A DNA stretch of 64,000 bases, taken from contig CAJTPK010000008.1 of assembly GCA_910578075.1 (NCBI GenBank), positions 1 to 64,000 of the forward strand. The letters run 5' to 3'. The position numbers and the translations under genes are program-made. The stretch is from an uncultured Muribaculaceae bacterium (GTDB lineage: Bacteria > Bacteroidota > Bacteroidia > Bacteroidales > Muribaculaceae). Below are positions 59,112-64,000 of the stretch, piece after piece. The first letter of the stretch is position 1, and every line of letters begins with the position of its first letter. The notes below the pieces were generated by a model. That model searched no databases. It was not told the origin of the DNA and was given only the letters and a program-made list of their open reading frames with translations.

Positions 59112-61829
59112 TTACGCCTCGATGGCAGCTTGAGCGCAGCTTACGCGGGCGATTGGCACGCGGAAGGGTGAGCAGCTTACGTAGTTCATGCCAAGGTTTG
59201 CACAGAACTTAACTGAGCTGGGTTCGCCACCATGCTCGCCACAGATACCAACTTTGAGGTCGGGACGGGTTGAGCGACCTTTCTCAACACCCATCTTCAC
59301 GAGCTGACCCACACCGTCCTGATCAAGAACCTCGAACGGATCAACTTTGATGATTCCATGGTCTTTGTAGAATTTCAAGAACTTGGGAGCGTCATCACGT
59401 GAGAAACCAAATGTCATCTGAGTAAGGTCATTGGTTCCGAATGAGAAGAACTCTGCAACCTCTGCAATCTCGTTTGCTGTGAGGGCTGCACGAGGAACCT
59501 CGATCATTGTTCCTACTTTGTAGATCACAGTGTCACCTTTCTCCTCAAATACTTTAGCAGCAGTTGTGTTGATGACATTTGCCTGGTTCTGGAGCTCTTT
59601 GAGTGAACCTACAAGAGGTATCATGATCTCGGGAAGAACCTTGATGCCACGGGCTTTGCAAGCAAGCGCAGCCTCAATGATGGCACGTGTCTGCATCTCT
59701 GTGATTTCAGGATATGTGATTCCAAGACGGCAACCACGGTGACCGAGCATCGGGTTGAACTCCTCGAGTGAATCAACTTTTGCCTTAACCTCTTCGAGTG
59801 TCAGACCCATCTCCTGAGCGAGCTCTTTCTGAGTAGCTGTCTGATGAGGAACAAACTCATGCAACGGGGGATCAAGCAGACGTACAGTCACACCGTATCC
59901 ATCCATAGCCTCGAAGATACCCTCGAAGTCACCACGCTGCATCGGAAGAAGTTTAGCAAGAGCGGCGCGACGACCTTCCTCATCTGAAGCAAGAATCATC
60001 TCACGAACAGACTTGATACGATCGCCCTCGAAGAACATGTGCTCTGTGCGGCAAAGACCGATACCTTGTGCACCGAAACGGCGTGCCTGTTTTGCATCGC
60101 GGGGTGAATCGGCATTTGTGCGTACAAGTGTCTTTGCATATTTATCTGAGAGATTCATTATAGCACCGAAGTCACCATCGAGCTCAGGCTCTGTTGTGGG
60201 CACCTGACCATCATACACATCACCGGTTGAACCGTTGAGTGAAATCCAGTCACCCTCATGATAAACTTTACCGTCCATCTCTACAGTCTTAGCCTTGTAG
60301 TCAACAAGAATTTCGCCTGCACCGGAAACACAGCATTTACCCATACCACGGGCTACAACGGCTGCGTGAGATGTCATACCACCACGCATTGTGAGGATAC
60401 CCTGGGCAACTGCCATACCACGGAGGTCTTCAGGAGAAGTCTCGATACGGACAAGAACAACTTTCTTCTTCTTCTCTGCCCACTCCTCTGCATCATCAGC
60501 CTGGAATACGATCTGGCCGGTTGCTGCACCTGGAGATGCGGGAAGACCCTTGGCAACTACTTTCGCACGTTTGAGAGCATCCTTATCGAATACGGGGTGA
60601 AGGAGCTCATCAAGTTTCTGAGGCTCTATGCGGAGAAGGGCTGTCTTCTCATCGATCTCGCCTGCACGGAGAAGATCCATAGCGATCTTAACCATAGCGG
60701 CACCTGTGCGCTTACCGTTACGGGTCTGAAGCATCCAGAGCTTACCATCCTGGATAGTGAACTCCATATCCTGCATATCCTTGTAGTAGTCTTCAAGACG
60801 TTTTGCAATAGCTATGAGCTCTGCAGCGCATACAGGCATTGACTCTTCAAGTGAAGGATATTTATCGCGACGCTCTTCCTCAGAGATTCCCTGAAGTTTT
60901 GCCCAGCGGCGTGAACCTTCCACTGTGATCTGCTGCGGTGTGCGGACACCTGCAACAACATCCTCACCCTGAGCATTGATAAGATACTCACCATTGAAGA
61001 TGTTCTCACCGGTCGCAGCATCGCGGCTGAAAGCAACACCTGTTGCAGAGTTGTTACCCATGTTACCGTAAACCATTGCCTGAACGTTAACGGCTGTACC
61101 CCACTCCTCGGGGATCTGGTTCATGCGGCGGTAAAGGATAGCACGCTCATTCATCCAGCTGTCAAATACAGCGCAGATACCACCCCAAAGCTGCTCCCAT
61201 GCAGACTCGGGGAAATCCTTGCCTGTATAATCTTTCACAGCTGCCTTGAAACGTTTTACAAGCTCCTTGAGATCGTCAACATCAAGTTCATTGTCGAACT
61301 TAACGCCTTTCTCCTCTTTAACTTTGTCCATGATAGCCTCGAAAGGATCGATGTCTGTCTTGCTCTTCGGCTTCATACCAAGAACTACGTCGCCATACAT
61401 CTGGACAAAACGACGGTAGCTATCCCATGCGAAACGGGGGTTACCGCTCTTCTCAGCCATTGTTGCTACAGTTGCATCGTTCATACCGAGGTTAAGCACG
61501 GTATCCATCATACCCGGCATGGAAGCGCGGGCTCCGGAACGAACTGATACAAGAAGAGGATTGGAGGGATCGTCAAATTTGTTGCCTGTAAGTTTCTCTA
61601 CATGTGCAATCGCTTGCTCTACCTCGGCCTTGATATCTTCAACAACCTTATCACGGCCATATTGAGTGTATTCTGTGCAGACTTCTGTGGTAATGGTGAA
61701 ACCGGGAGGTACCGGCATTCCCAAAAGATTCATTTCCGCAAGGTTTGCTCCCTTGCCGCCAAGGAGGTTTCTCATTGACGCATTACCTTCGGCCTTACCA
61801 TCGCCGAACGTATAAACTTTTTTTGCCAT
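59112..61829 (-). CDS. ppdK: Pyruvate, phosphate dikinase
   Basis: The 905-residue enzyme interconverts pyruvate, ATP and Pi with PEP, AMP and PPi. It has the nucleotide-binding domain (LLGGKGANLAEMNLLG, ADNL-type GMMDTVLNLGMND), the phosphohistidine domain with the swivelling His in GGMTSHAAVVARGMGK, and the PEP domain with the catalytic Cys in GICGEHGGEP. Length and order of domains are normal. In gut Bacteroidales it supports anaplerotic or PPi-linked glycolysis. It stands alone with its own promoter. Confidence 0.97.
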   Translation of the reverse strand: MAKKVYTFGDGKAEGNASMRNLLGGKGANLAEMNLLGMPVPPGFTITTEVCTEYTQYGRDKVVEDIKAEVEQAIAHVEKLTGNKFDDPSNPLLVSVRSGARASMPGMMDTVLNLGMNDATVATMAEKSGNPRFAWDSYRRFVQMYGDVVLGMKPKSKTDIDPFEAIMDKVKEEKGVKFDNELDVDDLKELVKRFKAAVKDYTGKDFPESAWEQLWGGICAVFDSWMNERAILYRRMNQIPEEWGTAVNVQAMVYGNMGNNSATGVAFSRDAATGENIFNGEYLINAQGEDVVAGVRTPQQITVEGSRRWAKLQGISEEERRDKYPSLEESMPVCAAELIAIAKRLEDYYKDMQDMEFTIQDGKLWMLQTRNGKRTGAAMVKIAMDLLRAGEIDEKTALLRIEPQKLDELLHPVFDKDALKRAKVVAKGLPASPGAATGQIVFQADDAEEWAEKKKKVVLVRIETSPEDLRGMAVAQGILTMRGGMTSHAAVVARGMGKCCVSGAGEILVDYKAKTVEMDGKVYHEGDWISLNGSTGDVYDGQVPTTEPELDGDFGAIMNLSDKYAKTLVRTNADSPRDAKQARRFGAQGIGLCRTEHMFFEGDRIKSVREMILASDEEGRRAALAKLLPMQRGDFEGIFEAMDGYGVTVRLLDPPLHEFVPHQTATQKELAQEMGLTLEEVKAKVDSLEEFNPMLGHRGCRLGITYPEITEMQTRAIIEAALACKARGIKVLPEIMIPLVGSLKELQNQANVINTTAAKVFEEKGDTVIYKVGTMIEVPRAALTANEIAEVAEFFSFGTNDLTQMTFGFSRDDAPKFLKFYKDHGIIKVDPFEVLDQDGVGQLVKMGVEKGRSTRPDLKVGICGEHGGEPSSVKFCANLGMNYVSCSPFRVPIARVSCAQAAIEA

Positions 61830-61945
61830 AGAGGTTATAAAAATTTAATTATGACTTAATTAAAATATAAAATTTCTATCTTTAAAACATTTGTGTTTTC
61901 AAGGAAGATATGCAAACTTCATATCTGCTTCTTAATTAGCAACTG

Positions 61946-61953
61946 CAAATATA
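61946..61953 (-). promoter_or_regulatory. -7 element of ppdK
   Basis: TATATTTG on the minus strand, giving a leader of about 110 bases before the ppdK ATG. It is back to back with the rlmD promoter. Confidence 0.6.
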
Positions 61954-61975
61954 ATAATTTGTTGTTAATTTTTAG

Positions 61976-61983
61976 TATTTTTG
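61976..61983 (+). promoter_or_regulatory. -7 element of rlmD
   Basis: TATTTTTG, 28 bases before the rlmD ATG. Confidence 0.6.
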
Positions 61984-62011
61984 CACTGAAAAAGTAATAT
62001 TTAAGAAACTG

Positions 62012-63460
62012 ATGGGAAGAAAACGAAAAAATCTGCCTGAACTTCATAATATAGAAATAACCGGAGTTGCAGCCGAAGGTAAGGCTTTGGCAAGAGTGGC
62101 ACTAAGCGAAAACGATGAGAACAAAATCGTGATATTCATACCGTTTGGTGCTCCCGGAGATATCGCTGACATAAAAATAGACCGCAAGAAACACAGCTAT
62201 GCTGAAGCTCATATAGAAAGGATAGTAAAGCCTTCGGAAATCAGAATAGAGCCAAAGTGCAAGCATTTCACAATCTGCGGCGGATGCAAATGGCAGCATC
62301 TCCCCTACGAGGAGCAGCTTAAATTCAAGCAGCAGCAGGTTTGCGATGCTCTCGAACGCATAGCAAAAGTGGAATTGCCTGAAATATCTCCGATTCTCGG
62401 GTCTGAGAAAGCATGGCAATACCGCAACAAAATGGAATACACATTCTCAGATAAAAAATGGCGTACCTGGGAGGATGTAAAATCAGGAAAGGAATTCAAC
62501 GATTCGGGAAATGCACTTGGATTCCACATTCCCGGCGCTTTCGACAAAGTATACCATATAGATGAGTGTTTCCTGCAGGACGATCTTGGAAACCGTATCC
62601 GAAATTTTATTTTCAATGAAGCGGAAGCAATGGGTCTTACGTTTTACAATATCCGTCAGAACTGCGGATTGCTGCGCACGTTGATGATACGTATTGCATC
62701 AACAGGTCAGGTAATGGTCTGTCTTGTATTCGGTGAGGACCGTCCGGAGGAAAGCAGACTGCTTCTTGATAAAATTTCGAAACAATTTCCGGAGATTACA
62801 TCTTTGCTCTATGTTGTCAACCTGAAACTTAACGATACAATATCAGATCAGAAAATAATTTCATACAAAGGTCCTGAATATATAGAGGAAGAGATGGAAG
62901 GATTGAAATTCAGGGTAAATGCCAAATCTTTCTATCAAACCAACTCCGCACAGGCATACGAGTTATATAAAGTTGCCCGACACTTCGCCGGTCTTGACAA
63001 AGAATCCGAAACCGAAAAACCCTTGGTATACGACCTTTATACCGGTACAGGGACAATAGCCAACTTCGTTGCCCGCAATGCACGTAAAGTCATCGGGATT
63101 GAATACGTAGAAGAGGCTATAGCTGATGCTAAGCTTAATGCTGAGGTCAACGGTCTTGATAATACACTCTTCTATGCAGGAGACATGAAAGATATCCTTA
63201 CAGACGATTTCGTGAAAGAGCATGGAAGGCCGGATGTAATGATAATCGACCCGCCACGTGCCGGCATGCATGAGGACGTCATAAAGGTGATTCTTAATGC
63301 ACGTCCGGAGACAATCGTATATGTAAGTTGTAACCCTGCTACACAAGCGAGGGACCTTGCCCTGCTCGATCCCTCTTACCGTGTGACAGACGTACAGCCG
63401 GTTGACATGTTCCCACACACCCACCACGTTGAGAATGTGGTAAGGTTATCACTGAGATAA
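62012..63460 (+). CDS. rlmD: 23S rRNA (uracil-C5)-methyltransferase, RlmD type
   Basis: The 482-residue enzyme has an N-terminal TRAM/OB domain (about 8-70), a 4Fe-4S cluster site with CKHFTICGGCKWQH, the SAM-binding YDLYTGTGTIANFVA, DPPRAGMHEDV and the catalytic cysteine in VYVSCNPATQARDL. It methylates a conserved uridine in 23S rRNA (U1939 in E. coli numbering). RlmCD/TrmA relatives share the fold, so the exact target is inferred. Confidence 0.92.
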   Translation: MGRKRKNLPELHNIEITGVAAEGKALARVALSENDENKIVIFIPFGAPGDIADIKIDRKKHSYAEAHIERIVKPSEIRIEPKCKHFTICGGCKWQHLPYEEQLKFKQQQVCDALERIAKVELPEISPILGSEKAWQYRNKMEYTFSDKKWRTWEDVKSGKEFNDSGNALGFHIPGAFDKVYHIDECFLQDDLGNRIRNFIFNEAEAMGLTFYNIRQNCGLLRTLMIRIASTGQVMVCLVFGEDRPEESRLLLDKISKQFPEITSLLYVVNLKLNDTISDQKIISYKGPEYIEEEMEGLKFRVNAKSFYQTNSAQAYELYKVARHFAGLDKESETEKPLVYDLYTGTGTIANFVARNARKVIGIEYVEEAIADAKLNAEVNGLDNTLFYAGDMKDILTDDFVKEHGRPDVMIIDPPRAGMHEDVIKVILNARPETIVYVSCNPATQARDLALLDPSYRVTDVQPVDMFPHTHHVENVVRLSLR

Positions 63461-63478
63461 ATCTGGAAATCCGGTTTA

Positions 63479-64000
63479 TCATAGAGTATAAAACGGAGCC
63501 CCCTCACCCCACTTCCAGTCTCCCGGAGCCAGAGCCGCAAAGTTAAATTTACCGATCCCGAGATCGATAGCCGACTTTGGCGTAGCAGGGATAGACCGCG
63601 CTGTCAGCATTCCGTTTTCATCCAGTGTAACCCGGACTGGCTGCTTATTGAGTGATGAAGGAGCGCACGCCAACGCACCAAGTGAATCAGGAAGCCAAGG
63701 ATATTTTTCTTTAGCTTCCTGATATTTCATATCATTTCCCTCAAAGAAATCCCGAGGTAAAAGCTGATGACGATGAATCATACTTGAAGCAAGTCTTGCG
63801 ATCACACCGGGTCCAGACTTTGCTTCAAAACCAAAGGATACAATAAAAGGCAGTTTCTCATACACATGTCGTGTGACATCAACATGCTCTTCCGAGAAAG
63901 TGCCTCCTATAAAACATGTTCCAAGCCCCAAAGACGTTGCCTTCATCACAAACTGCTCCGCAAAAAAGCCAGCTCTCTCCTCCGTATTGGGAAATGTCGG
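63479..64000 (-). CDS. Nitroreductase family protein (3' part)
   Basis: The frame is open from the window edge to the stop at 63479; upstream codons read PTFPNTEERAGFFAEQF before MKATSLGLGTCFIGGTF. The C-terminal half matches flavin-dependent nitroreductases of the TM1586 type (SLGLGTCFIGG, LACAPSSLNKQPVRV). These reduce nitro groups or quinones with NAD(P)H and FMN. The N-terminus lies beyond the window. It is convergent with rlmD and only 18 bases from its stop. Confidence 0.85.
   Translation of the reverse strand, partial: PTFPNTEERAGFFAEQFVMKATSLGLGTCFIGGTFSEEHVDVTRHVYEKLPFIVSFGFEAKSGPGVIARLASSMIHRHQLLPRDFFEGNDMKYQEAKEKYPWLPDSLGALACAPSSLNKQPVRVTLDENGMLTARSIPATPKSAIDLGIGKFNFAALAPGDWKWGEGAPFYTL

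Noticed and set aside
60258..60842. 194-codon plus-strand frame inside ppdK
   Set aside because: Antisense to conserved catalytic blocks of PpdK; no start context.
1..64000. tRNA or rRNA genes
   Set aside because: No stretch in the intergenic gaps showed a convincing cloverleaf or rRNA similarity by eye; a covariance-model scan would be the decisive test.

Overview
The window looks like chromosomal DNA of a gut-type Bacteroidales, most plausibly a Muribaculaceae (S24-7) relative; the family-level guess is inference. Grounds: many start sites preceded by the Bacteroidetes -7 element TAnnTTTG, a fused LpxC-FabZ, the rpmB-rpmG-DUF4295 ribosomal operon, a Na+-pumping methylmalonyl-CoA decarboxylase operon, serine palmitoyltransferase, GLPGLI and BACON-domain proteins, and almost no classical Shine-Dalgarno sites.

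Layout. 1-3.2 kb is a mobile-element scar: the first codons of an EcoRI-type DNA methyltransferase (cut by the window edge), the tail of a dead tyrosine recombinase, a zeta-toxin gene with an internal deletion but an intact small upstream partner, a complete tyrosine recombinase, then about 0.9 kb of non-coding foldback repeats. 3.3-12.7 kb (minus strand) carries tamB, a patatin phospholipase, a GH13 amylase, prs and purT. 12.8-28.4 kb (mostly plus) is housekeeping: tsaD, a CinA/PncC-type protein, L28-L33-DUF4295, nadE, tsaC, a polyprenyl glycosylphosphotransferase, a ClC channel, fmt, the menaquinone genes menD-B-C-E and a Crp-type regulator. 28.5-31.8 kb (minus) is the lipid A block lpxD-lpxC/fabZ-lpxA. 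31.9-36.2 kb is the propionate operon: epimerase plus the four decarboxylase subunits. 36.5-43.7 kb holds a pRiA4b-like protein, serine palmitoyltransferase, a GH43-like secreted glycosidase, dnaK and a DUF4143 ATPase flanked by a duplicate of the dnaK 3' end.

43.9-59.0 kb is the accessory region. It contains two paralogous outer-membrane beta-barrels. One sits behind a membrane-embedded winged-helix regulator and a 59-residue membrane peptide, with three evenly phased TGTCAGA boxes between regulator and barrel. The other is followed by a GLPGLI-family protein. Around them are a membrane protein/HTH pair, a second Crp-type regulator, small membrane proteins, several short lipoproteins or secreted proteins, a frameshifted gene and a BACON-LRR surface lipoprotein. 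59.1-64.0 kb returns to housekeeping: ppdK, rlmD and the 3' part of a nitroreductase.

Three families of short dispersed repeats run through the window: a palindrome of about 40 bp placed just after stop codons in one fixed orientation (4 copies), a CTCTCAACA hairpin (4 copies), and 280-480-bp foldback elements with TGTCCGGTAAA inverted ends (3 copies plus a fragment). The most promising candidate for an undescribed system is the regulator/small peptide/beta-barrel cassette at 43.9-47.1 kb with its paralogue at 51.5-54.4 kb.
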